Position numbers and translations under genes: made by a program. Shown in pieces: positions 7,389 to 14,141 of a stretch of 24,840 bases of DNA. The DNA comes from an uncultured Microbacterium sp. (GTDB lineage: Bacteria; Actinomycetota; Actinomycetes; Actinomycetales; Microbacteriaceae): contig NZ_CALTTX010000038.1 in assembly GCF_943912325.1 (NCBI RefSeq), forward strand, positions 1-24,840. Direction: 5' to 3'. The notes under the pieces are model-generated. The model saw only the letters and a list, made by a program, of their open reading frames with translations, was not told the DNA's origin and made no database searches. Numbering within the stretch: the first letter of the stretch is position 1; each line of letters starts with the position of its first letter.

Positions 7389-8297
7389 ATGGCGCGAATG
7401 GATGCCGCGGGCGACCGCTCGCCCCTGGGCGCGGGCCTGCCGGCGCCCGCCGCAGCGGGAATCGTGGTCGCGGGGCTCGTCGCTCAAGAGGTCGGCGCAG
7501 CGATGGCCGTCTGGCTCTTTCCGCAGGCGGGGCCGATCGGCACGGTCATGCTGCGCCTCATCTTCGGCGCCGCGGTGTTGTGGGTCGTCGCGCGACCCCG
7601 GCTGCGGGGGCACACCGCCCGGGCGTGGCGTGCCGTCGGCCTGCTCGCCCTTGCCCTCGCGGTCATGAACGCGTCGTACTACCTCGCGCTCGCGCGCCTG
7701 CCGCTCGGCGTCACCGTGACGATCGAGGTGCTCGGGCCCCTCGCGCTCTCGGTCGCGACGGCGCGACGCCGGGCAGCGTGGCTGTGGGCGGCCCTCGCGC
7801 TCACAGGAGTGGTGCTGCTCGCGGGCGGCGGCTGGGAGCGGCTCGACCCGATCGGTGTCGCCTTCGCCCTCGGCGCCGCGGCGATGTGGGCGCTCTACAT
7901 CGTGAGTTCCGCGCGCGTCGGACGCGAGTTCTCGCAACTCGACGGCCTCGCCCTCGCGATGGCGATCGGCGCGGTCGTCATGGTGCCCTTCGGCGTGCTC
8001 GACGCGGGGTCGGCGCTCCTGCGCCCCGAGGTGCTCGCGCTCGCACTCGCGGTCGCCGTGCTGTCGTCGGCGCTGCCCTACGCTCTCGAACTGATCGCCC
8101 TGCGCTCGCTCACGGCGTCGGCGTTCGGCGTGCTGATGGCGCTCGCGCCCGCCACAGCGACGCTCGCGGGCTTCGTGTTGCTCGGCCAGCACATGTCGAT
8201 TGTCGAACTCGCGGGCATCGTGCTCGTCGTCGCGGCCTCGATCGGCGCGGTGCGCTCGACGCGTCGCCCGCCCGACGTCGCCCCGCCGCCCGCCTGA
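7389..8297 (+). CDS. EamA-family (RhtA-like) inner-membrane exporter
   Basis: 302 aa drug/metabolite transporter of the EamA group, with about ten hydrophobic segments arranged as two repeated halves of five. The first half contains MAVWLFPQAGPIGTVMLRL and the second ALPYALELIALRSLTASAFG and GVLMALAPATATLAGFVLLG. This pattern is closest to RhtA/YdcZ-like amino-acid (threonine/homoserine) exporters. The substrate cannot be told from sequence. The start at 7389, rather than the ATG three codons later, is supported by the -10 box 6 nt upstream. The next gene starts 42 nt later with its own -10 box. Confidence 0.88.
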   Translation: MARMDAAGDRSPLGAGLPAPAAAGIVVAGLVAQEVGAAMAVWLFPQAGPIGTVMLRLIFGAAVLWVVARPRLRGHTARAWRAVGLLALALAVMNASYYLALARLPLGVTVTIEVLGPLALSVATARRRAAWLWAALALTGVVLLAGGGWERLDPIGVAFALGAAAMWALYIVSSARVGREFSQLDGLALAMAIGAVVMVPFGVLDAGSALLRPEVLALALAVAVLSSALPYALELIALRSLTASAFGVLMALAPATATLAGFVLLGQHMSIVELAGIVLVVAASIGAVRSTRRPPDVAPPPA

Positions 8298-8327
8298 CCC
8301 CTGCCCCCACCCGAGCCTTGCCCCCAC

Positions 8328-8333
8328 TACCGT
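8328..8333 (+). promoter_or_regulatory. -10 box of the FAD oxidoreductase gene
   Basis: TACCGT ends 6 nt before the ATG at 8340, the leaderless spacing seen repeatedly in this window. Confidence 0.5.
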
Positions 8334-8339
8334 GGGCGC

Positions 8340-9929
8340 ATGGACTATGACGTCGCCATCGTCGGGGGCGGGCACAACGCGCTCGTCGCGGCCGCTTACC
8401 TTGCCCGCGCGGGCCGCAGCGTGTGCGTGCTCGAACGCCTCGACCACGTCGGCGGCGCCGCCGTCTCGGAGCGGCCGTGGCCCGGCGTCGATGCCCGACT
8501 CTCGCGCTACTCCTACCTCGTGAGCCTGTTGCCCCAGCGCGTCATCGATGACCTCGGCCTGCGGATCGAGCTGCGCCGCCGCCGCTACTCGTCGTACACG
8601 CCCGACCCCGCCGACCCGACTCGCGGGATCCTCGTCGACACCGCCGACGCGGCGGCGACCGCGGAATCGTTCGCGCGCGCGACGGGCGATGAGGCCGAGG
8701 CATCCCGATTCTCCTCGTTCTATGACCGTCTCGGCGCGGTCGCGCGCGCCGTGTTCCCGACCGTGACCGACCCACTGCCGACCGAGGCCGAGGTGCGAGA
8801 AGCGATCGGCGACGATGAGCTCTGGTGTGGGTTGACGCAGCGCCCGCTCGGCGAGCTCGTGCGCGATGCGGTCGAGAGTGACATCGCGCGCGGCATCGTG
8901 CTGACCGACGGCCTGATCGGCACGTTCGCGCGCGCCGACGAGCCCGATCTGCGCCAGAACCGGTGCTTCTTGTATCACGTGATCGGCGGCGGAGCGGGCG
9001 ATTGGGACGTGCCGGTCGGCGGCATGGGCACCGTCACGGCCGAGCTCGAGCGCGCGGCGCGCGAGGCCGGCGCGCACATTCTGACGGGCGCGCGGGTCAC
9101 GCGGATCGACCCCGACGCGGCAGCAGAGACGGCAGAAGTGGAATATGAGACGGATGCCGGTGGCTCGAGCCTGCGCGCACGGCTCGTGCTCAGCGGGGTC
9201 GGCGCCGCCGTGCTCGAGCAGTTGGTCGATCCGGCGGTACCCGCGAGTGGCGCGGCGGCGCCCGAGGGAGCCCAGATCAAGGTCAACATGCTGCTGAAGC
9301 GGCTGCCGCGGTTGCGCGATGCGAACGTCGCTCCCGAGGCAGCGTTCGCCGGCACGTTCCACGTCAACGAAACGGCCGCGCAGCTCGACGAGGCCTACCG
9401 CGCGGCCGCGGACGGGCGCGTCCCGGCGCCGCTCCCCGCCGAGATCTACTGCCACTCGTTGACCGATCCCACGATCCTCGGCCCCGAGCTGCGCACGGCC
9501 GGGGCGCAAACCCTGACGTTGTTCGGCCTCCAGGTGCCGCACCGGCTCGTCGCGGGCGCCGACCCCGACGAAGCCCGCGCGGCACTGCTCGCTGCAGCCG
9601 AGGCATCCCTCGATTCCGTGCTCGCCGAGCCGATCGCCGACTGCCTCTGGCACGCTCCCGACGGCACTCCCTGCATCGAGGCGCGCACGACGGCCGACCT
9701 CGAACGCTCGCTCGGGATGGTCGCGGGCGACATCTTTCACGGCCCGCTGTCGTGGCCGTGGCTCGTCGAGGGTGAGTGTGCCGAGAGCGCCGCCGAACGC
9801 TGGGGCGTGGCGACCGATCATGCGCGCGTGCTCGTGTGCGGGTCGAGCGCACGCCGCGGCGGCGCCGTCAGCGGAATCGGCGGCCACAACGCCGCGATGG
9901 CGGCTATCGAGCTGCTCGCCGACTCCTAA
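8340..9929 (+). CDS. Phytoene-desaturase-like FAD/NAD(P)-dependent oxidoreductase
   Basis: 529 aa flavoprotein of the CrtI/PYROXD2-like amine-oxidase group. The FAD-binding Rossmann motif is at residues 4-30 (VGGGHNALVAAAYLARAG then VLE), followed by HVGGAA, the second dinucleotide-binding signature of this family. The C-terminal flavin motif is RRGGAVSGIGGHNAAMAAIE. Members include carotenoid desaturases and uncharacterised oxidoreductases. Other carotenoid genes are absent here, and the overall pattern looks more like the PYROXD2 type than crtI, so the substrate is unknown. There is no signal peptide. The start is supported by the -10 box. Confidence 0.85.
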   Translation: MDYDVAIVGGGHNALVAAAYLARAGRSVCVLERLDHVGGAAVSERPWPGVDARLSRYSYLVSLLPQRVIDDLGLRIELRRRRYSSYTPDPADPTRGILVDTADAAATAESFARATGDEAEASRFSSFYDRLGAVARAVFPTVTDPLPTEAEVREAIGDDELWCGLTQRPLGELVRDAVESDIARGIVLTDGLIGTFARADEPDLRQNRCFLYHVIGGGAGDWDVPVGGMGTVTAELERAAREAGAHILTGARVTRIDPDAAAETAEVEYETDAGGSSLRARLVLSGVGAAVLEQLVDPAVPASGAAAPEGAQIKVNMLLKRLPRLRDANVAPEAAFAGTFHVNETAAQLDEAYRAAADGRVPAPLPAEIYCHSLTDPTILGPELRTAGAQTLTLFGLQVPHRLVAGADPDEARAALLAAAEASLDSVLAEPIADCLWHAPDGTPCIEARTTADLERSLGMVAGDIFHGPLSWPWLVEGECAESAAERWGVATDHARVLVCGSSARRGGAVSGIGGHNAAMAAIELLADS

Positions 9930-9989
9930 AGAACCCCGCCCGCCAAAACCCGGCCTGTGGATGACTGTCTCGGGGGTGCCTCGCGGGCA

Positions 9990-9995
9990 TAGCAT
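9990..9995 (+). promoter_or_regulatory. -10 box of the type VII secretion-associated operon
   Basis: TAGCAT lies 29 nt before the ATG at 10025. Here the message would have a short leader with a GAGAGG Shine-Dalgarno (10014-10019), unlike the leaderless genes. Confidence 0.5.
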
Positions 9996-10024
9996 CCGAA
10001 GGTCAGCATCTTTGAGAGGCCGCC

Positions 10025-10462
10025 ATGGAAGACGTCGCCCACCTGATCACCACGATCGCCGCCCAGCTCGAGCGCGCCGCGGGGCTCTCGGCCGTCGCCG
10101 AAGAGCTTTCGGCTGAGATCGCCACGCTCCGCGGCACCGGATCGAGCGACGACGATGAGGCCACCGTCACGGTGGACCACCAGGGACTCGTGCTCGATGT
10201 CGTGTTGGCAGAAGATGCCGTGGTGGATGCCGATGGCGAGAGCGTTTCGGGATGGGTGCTGGCCGCGACGTCTCGCGCGATCGAAGACCTGCAGCGTCAG
10301 GCCGCGCCGCTGCGCGCCGCGATGCTGCAACCCGACCTGCCGCCCATGCGCACCGACCTGTCGGAGCGGATCGACGAGCTCTATGACCTGATCGAGCGCG
10401 CCGAAGCGGCGACTCGATCGACCGAGACAACACCCACGACGAACGAGGAGAGCGAACGATGA
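10025..10462 (+). CDS. YbaB/EbfC-like protein of a type VII secretion-type locus
   Basis: 145 aa, first gene of a four-gene coupled operon. An N-terminal helix (VAHLITTIAAQLERAA) is followed by a strand pair ATVTVDHQGLVLDVVL and a long helix, which is the YbaB/EbfC fold. YbaB-like proteins occur next to ESX/WXG100 genes in many actinobacteria and their job there is unknown. The C-terminus is low-complexity and Thr/Glu rich. There is no signal peptide. The start has a Shine-Dalgarno 5 nt upstream. The stop overlaps the next ATG (ATGA). Confidence 0.7.
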   Translation: MEDVAHLITTIAAQLERAAGLSAVAEELSAEIATLRGTGSSDDDEATVTVDHQGLVLDVVLAEDAVVDADGESVSGWVLAATSRAIEDLQRQAAPLRAAMLQPDLPPMRTDLSERIDELYDLIERAEAATRSTETTPTTNEESER

Positions 10463-10761
10463 CCAAGATCGATGTTCGCGTTGCAGCGCTCGAGGCGCAT
10501 GCGGCGAAGCTGGATGCCCAGGGCGCGCGTACGGGCGAGGTCGCCGCGACGGCGCTCGGTGCCGTGGCTTTGCAACCGGTGGCGTTCGGGTTGCTGTGCT
10601 CGTTCCTCGTGCCCGTCGTGACGACGCACCAAATGGCCTCGCTCGCCGGCATCACGGCGGTCGCCGCGGCCATGAAGGGCGAGAGCCTCGCGATCAAGGC
10701 AGCCGCCGCAGGCTACGACGCTCTCGACGAGCAACTCGCTGGCAAGATCGCGGGGATCTGA
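10459..10761 (+). CDS. EspC-like type VII secretion-associated protein
   Basis: 100 aa helical protein with the pattern of the ESX EspC family (PF10824): VRVAALEAHAAKLDAQGARTG, then a hydrophobic FGLLCSFLVPVV turn and an alanine-rich second helix ending AAGYDALDEQLAGKIAGI. Family members form helical hairpins and are co-secreted or used as chaperones by ESX systems. The Y-x-x-x-D in AGYDALDEQ (Tyr, then Asp four residues on) resembles the type VII export signal YxxxD/E. The ATG overlaps the preceding stop (ATGA). Family assignment is by pattern only. Confidence 0.72.
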   Translation: MTKIDVRVAALEAHAAKLDAQGARTGEVAATALGAVALQPVAFGLLCSFLVPVVTTHQMASLAGITAVAAAMKGESLAIKAAAAGYDALDEQLAGKIAGI

Positions 10762-10762
10762 C

Positions 10763-11644
10763 ATGTCGCTCATCGCTCTTCCCTCGTACGAATCCGGCCT
10801 CAGCGGAGAGGCCGTACTCGGTGCAACACCCATCGCGGGCAACATCGCTTCGGCGGCCGAGGACTTCGGTAGCGGCAACATCGCCGCGGGCGTCATCGAT
10901 GTCGCCGGTGCTGCCCTCGACACCGTCAGCATGATCCTCAACCCCATCGCGACCCTCGCATCGTCGTGCGCGTCGTTCCTGATGGACTACATGGCACCGC
11001 TTCACCAAGAGCTCGAGCTGCTCACGGGCAGCCCCGAGATGGTGCGCGCTCTGGCCGAGACCTGGGACAACCTGGGCAACGCGCTCACCGAGGTCGCCTC
11101 CGAGCGCGACAGCACGGTACAGGCCCTGCTCGCGTCGTGGGAAGGCCCGGCGTCGCGGGCGTATGAGGCGACGGCGAACGGGGTCACGGCCATTGTGCGC
11201 TCGCTCGCCGAGAGCTGCCACGGCAACGCGGGCGGTCTGCGCATGGCGGCGACCGTGGTGCAGGTCGTCTACGAGATCGTCAAGGGAATCATCGCCGACC
11301 TCGTCGGTCAGCTGATCCAGGCCGTCGTCGAGGCACTCGCGACGCTCGGCATCGGCATCCCCGCCATCATTGGTCAGTGCACGAGCAAGATCGCGACGCG
11401 TGTGCCGCAGGTTGCTCGCTGGGTCGAGAAAATTCAAGAAGTCATGAAGCGCATCGACGACGCCGTGTCGAAGCTCACCCTGCTGACACAGAAGCTCGAA
11501 GTTGAGGTCAGCGTCGTGGACGACGTGCTGGGCACGGTCGCGACGGCACCCCCGAGACTCATCGAAATCGGCCTCGTCGACCTGACCAGCATCATCCAGG
11601 GGATCAACTCTGCAGCGGGCGACTACAACGAGGGGGCGGCGTGA
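10763..11644 (+). CDS. WXG-containing type VII secretion substrate-like protein
   Basis: 293 aa, largest protein of the operon. Residues about 75-160 form a WXG100-like helical hairpin with Trp126-Glu-Gly128 at the turn (LLASWEGPASRAYE). A hydrophobic helical part (about 163-205, VVQVVYEIVKGIIADLVGQL) follows, a region also seen ahead of toxin domains in large actinobacterial type VII effectors. Here the protein ends without any recognisable toxin domain. The start lies one base after the stop of the EspC-like gene. It may be a structural or carrier substrate rather than an effector; this is inference. Confidence 0.72.
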   Translation: MSLIALPSYESGLSGEAVLGATPIAGNIASAAEDFGSGNIAAGVIDVAGAALDTVSMILNPIATLASSCASFLMDYMAPLHQELELLTGSPEMVRALAETWDNLGNALTEVASERDSTVQALLASWEGPASRAYEATANGVTAIVRSLAESCHGNAGGLRMAATVVQVVYEIVKGIIADLVGQLIQAVVEALATLGIGIPAIIGQCTSKIATRVPQVARWVEKIQEVMKRIDDAVSKLTLLTQKLEVEVSVVDDVLGTVATAPPRLIEIGLVDLTSIIQGINSAAGDYNEGAA

Positions 11645-12081
11645 TGGCTACTGCGGCGGACTTTTCAGAACTGCCCCTCGAAGTGCAGGAACGTCTCGCT
11701 CTGCGCGAAGCGCAGTACGCCGCGGCCTATGAGCGCGGGGCCGCGAATGAGCGGCTACAGCAGGCCCTCACCGCCGTCGGCGGTTCGGCGAGGTCGCTTC
11801 TCGGCGAGGTGACGGCGACGGTTTCGGCGAGCGGTCTCTTGACCGATCTGCGGATCGGGCAGAAGGGTCTGGCTCTCGGCGCGGCGGGCCTGTCGCGGCT
11901 GATCAAACAGACGATTCGACAGGCGCTCGTGAACCTCGAAGAGAACATTGCGGAGGCGGTGGAGGCGTCGGATGCCGGTGACGTCGGCGCCGCGACTCTC
12001 GCCGAGGCGCGACTCGGCCTCGCGACGCCGTTGCGGGCGCTGGATGCGCCCGATCCCGACGATGACCTACGCGTGAGCTGA
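11644..12081 (+). CDS. Second YbaB/EbfC-like protein of the type VII-type operon
   Basis: 145 aa, last gene of the operon. A helical N-terminus (LPLEVQERLALREAQYAAAY) precedes a YbaB-like strand pair around TATVSASGLLTDLRIG and a helix SRLIKQTIRQALVNLEENIA. The ATG overlaps the preceding stop (TGATG); a GTG one codon upstream is the alternative. The last codons (encoding RVS and the stop) are part of the 19-bp tandem repeat that follows. Function unknown. Confidence 0.68.
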   Translation: MATAADFSELPLEVQERLALREAQYAAAYERGAANERLQQALTAVGGSARSLLGEVTATVSASGLLTDLRIGQKGLALGAAGLSRLIKQTIRQALVNLEENIAEAVEASDAGDVGAATLAEARLGLATPLRALDAPDPDDDLRVS

Positions 12082-12144
12082 CGCCCCACGCGTGAGCTGA
12101 CGCCCCACGCGTGAGGTGACGCGCTACGCGTCGGGTGATGCGGA
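12069..12144. repeat. 19-bp tandem repeat, four units, between convergent genes
   Basis: Four back-to-back units start at 12069, 12088, 12107 and 12126. Units 1 and 2 are identical (ACGCGTGAGCTGACGCCCC); unit 3 differs at four positions and unit 4 is more diverged. The array covers the stop codons of both convergent genes. Each unit starts with the palindrome ACGCGT. Confidence 0.9.
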
Positions 12145-13161
12145 CGCTGCCGCGCCGCCGTCGGTATCGGAGGTACTCGGCTCGGTCGGCGCGGGTTGGG
12201 TTGCGCTCCGCTCGGCGGCCGCAACTGTCGGCAGTGCGGGCGGCGCGCTGCCGATCCTGACGCCACCCACCAGGACAGAAGCCCCCAACGTGCGACCGCC
12301 TTCTGCGGGGTTTGCCGCGCGATTCAGGGGGGTCACGCGCACCTCTTTGTCCTGCTGCACCCATATCGTGCTTGGCGCGTCAGGCGCCTGCTGCCACGGC
12401 ACTACCTTGTCGACGCCGAAGCTGCCCCATTCTGGCTCGATGAGCCGCTGATCCAGTTTCAGCAGCGGCCCGTCGGGGATGAGGTGCGGAAAGACCCCGT
12501 AGCCAGCAATGAGGCGATCCGCGCGGCCCCAGCACGCGGCGGGCACCGCGTCGAGAATGGCGGCGAGCGCTGTGGCCACGGTGAAGCTCGAGGCGAGGGT
12601 GGGGAGCCCGTAGACGAGCGCGAACCCGGCACGCAACACGACGGCGTTGAGAGAAGGAAGGGCATCGAGGGCCGCCGCGAAGGCGGGGGTCACGACGTCG
12701 GTAGCGAAGGCCGGGACGAATCCCTCGACGCGCCAGCGCGGCGAGAGCGCGGGAGGCTGCGCGATCGGCGGGAGGCGTACTCCGGTTTCGCGGTCTGCTG
12801 CCGTCGTGTCGACGAAGCGGATTTCGGGCAGGCTCGCGGGGAGCGTCAGCCACACGGCGTTCGTGCTCACTTGCCGGTAGCTCGCTTGTCGCCCCTGGTT
12901 CGTTCCGAAGGCATAGCCAACGAGACATCCTGCGTGCGCTTCGTAGGCGCCTGCGCGACCCGATAGCGCGTCGGCGATGCCGATGACCCAGGCATCGCGT
13001 CGCCCGGTGTTCCACAGATCCTTGACGCGCAGGCCCGCCTCGCGCAGTTCGAGTTGCGGCGGTGGTGCGGCCGGCTCCCACGTCCACCCCGCGCGCGCGG
13101 CGTCGGCTTGAAGTTGCGGGCGCGCAGCGGCGGCAAGCTTGCGTTTCTTTGACTCGAACAT
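12124..13161 (-). CDS. Protein of unknown function paired with a WXG100 gene
   Basis: 345 aa from the ATG at 13161 (MFESKKRKLAAAARPQLQA). The open frame extends further upstream but would run over the WXG100 gene, so the shorter start is preferred, although it has no clear Shine-Dalgarno. There is no signal peptide and no clear membrane helix. Features are a Trp-rich N-terminal part (AARAGWTWEPAAPPPQ), a central segment PRWRVEGFVPAFATDVVTPA, and a Ser/Thr/Ala/Pro-rich tail of about 30 residues. The central part weakly recalls uncharacterised actinobacterial proteins encoded beside secretion loci; I cannot name the family. It starts 11 nt after the WXG100 stop, so the two are probably cotranscribed. 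Confidence 0.72.
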   Translation of the reverse strand: MFESKKRKLAAAARPQLQADAARAGWTWEPAAPPPQLELREAGLRVKDLWNTGRRDAWVIGIADALSGRAGAYEAHAGCLVGYAFGTNQGRQASYRQVSTNAVWLTLPASLPEIRFVDTTAADRETGVRLPPIAQPPALSPRWRVEGFVPAFATDVVTPAFAAALDALPSLNAVVLRAGFALVYGLPTLASSFTVATALAAILDAVPAACWGRADRLIAGYGVFPHLIPDGPLLKLDQRLIEPEWGSFGVDKVVPWQQAPDAPSTIWVQQDKEVRVTPLNRAANPAEGGRTLGASVLVGGVRIGSAPPALPTVAAAERSATQPAPTEPSTSDTDGGAAASASPDA

Positions 13162-13172
13162 CGCGTCGCGGG

Positions 13173-13460
13173 TTAGAACGACTTGGCGAGCTCGGACTCG
13201 GTGTTGGCGATCGCTGTGCCCGTCTTCAGCAAGACATCGGCGTAGTCGCCGAGGAGCTCCTGCATCCGTCGCATCTGCTTCTCCCACAGCAGACGCGCGA
13301 CGAGATATGCCTCGCGGGCCTCGCCCTGCCATTTGCTCTCGAGCACGGTGAGTTCGGCGTCGAGCGCGTTGAGTGTCGTGGCCATGTCGCGGGATGCCTG
13401 TCGCAGGGCCTCGACGGTCTCGCTGACGCGGTCGAAATCAACCACCAGATGATCGGCCAT
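13173..13460 (-). CDS. WXG100-family (ESAT-6-like) type VII secretion protein
   Basis: 95 aa, the normal WXG100 length. The hairpin turn carries Trp44-Gln-Gly46 (VLESKWQGEAREAY), between helices RVSETVEALRQASRDMATTL and RLLWEKQMRRMQELLGDYAD. Family members are exported by FtsK/SpoIIIE-type EccC ATPases, usually as dimers. No clear YxxxD/E export signal is seen at the C-terminus, so it may depend on a partner. A GGGGAG Shine-Dalgarno lies 5 nt before the ATG. It is upstream of, and probably cotranscribed with, the unknown 345-aa gene, and convergent with the four-gene operon. Confidence 0.88.
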   Translation of the reverse strand: MADHLVVDFDRVSETVEALRQASRDMATTLNALDAELTVLESKWQGEAREAYLVARLLWEKQMRRMQELLGDYADVLLKTGTAIANTESELAKSF

Positions 13461-13609
13461 GGATGCTCCCCTATGCGCGTGAATGGGTGCCTCTGCCGGC
13501 GTTCGCGTCGGCGCGTAGACACCATTCTGGCCGCATGTCGGCCGGCGTGGGTGGGGGCTGGGGATGAATCCGCCGAGAGCGTGTCGGTATCGCTAGTGGC
13601 GCGCCTGGC

Positions 13610-14020
13610 TCACTCGAACTTCTCCCAATCGGGGCATCCGTCGGTCACGAATGTCACGTTCTCTTTTACGTCGGTGAGGAAGGCGAACATGCCCTGGTTC
13701 TCGAACTGGATCGCGCCGTCGGCGTCTTGGATCGACCACGTGCAGCCCGCGGGCTGTGAGTCGGGGCTGCCTGCGAGTTCGTAGCCGCCGTAGGGCGCCT
13801 CGGTGCCGATCGCGTAGCGGCCCGTGCCCGGCAGGATGACGTCGGCGGCGCTTTCGCTGGTGCTCGTGTCGGTACTCGTGTCCGTGCTCTCGGTCGCTGA
13901 CGTGTCGTTCGTCGACGATCCCGCATTGTCGCCTGCTGGTGCGCTCGTCGGGTTGCAGCCCGAGAGCATCGCGGCAAGCGCGATCGCTGCGAATGAGACG
14001 TACAGCTTCGACTGGTTCAT
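13610..14020 (-). CDS. Small secreted lipoprotein
   Basis: 136 aa. A signal peptide (MNQSKLYVSFAAIALAAM) ends in the lipobox LSGC with Cys22 as the lipidated residue. A Ser/Thr/Asp linker (about 28-58) built of near-repeats such as TDTSTDTSTS follows, then a compact 75-residue domain with two cysteines (AGCTWS and DGCPDW) likely to form a disulfide. It is anchored on the outer face of the membrane. The ending LPGTGRYAIGTEAPYGGYEL resembles small actinobacterial lipoproteins of unknown role. It is divergent from the LuxR-type regulator, 121 nt between starts. Confidence 0.85.
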   Translation of the reverse strand: MNQSKLYVSFAAIALAAMLSGCNPTSAPAGDNAGSSTNDTSATESTDTSTDTSTSESAADVILPGTGRYAIGTEAPYGGYELAGSPDSQPAGCTWSIQDADGAIQFENQGMFAFLTDVKENVTFVTDGCPDWEKFE

Positions 14021-14129
14021 CTGCGGGACCCTCTCGACAGAAACGCGCGGCGTTTCGATACTGACGCGGCTGTCGAGCGCCCGAAATGGTGGCTTCGACT
14101 TATTCCCGGTGCGCGGTCGAGGGCGCTGT

Positions 14130-14135
14130 TACCCT
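14130..14135 (+). promoter_or_regulatory. -10 box that sets the start of the LuxR-type regulator
   Basis: TACCCT ends 6 nt before a GTG at 14142. The frame is open much further upstream, into the lipoprotein gene on the other strand, so this box decides the start. Confidence 0.55.
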
Positions 14136-14141
14136 GTGCTC

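Noticed and set aside
7179..9995. 938-codon open frame on the minus strand
   Set aside because: It runs antisense through the EamA and FAD oxidoreductase genes and DUF2470. It is rich in Arg, Gly, His and Asp with no domain, the usual shadow frame in GC-rich DNA.
13824..14141. Upstream extension of the LuxR-type gene
   Set aside because: It would lie over the lipoprotein gene on the other strand and its own promoter. The GTG at 14142 has a -10 box at the expected distance.
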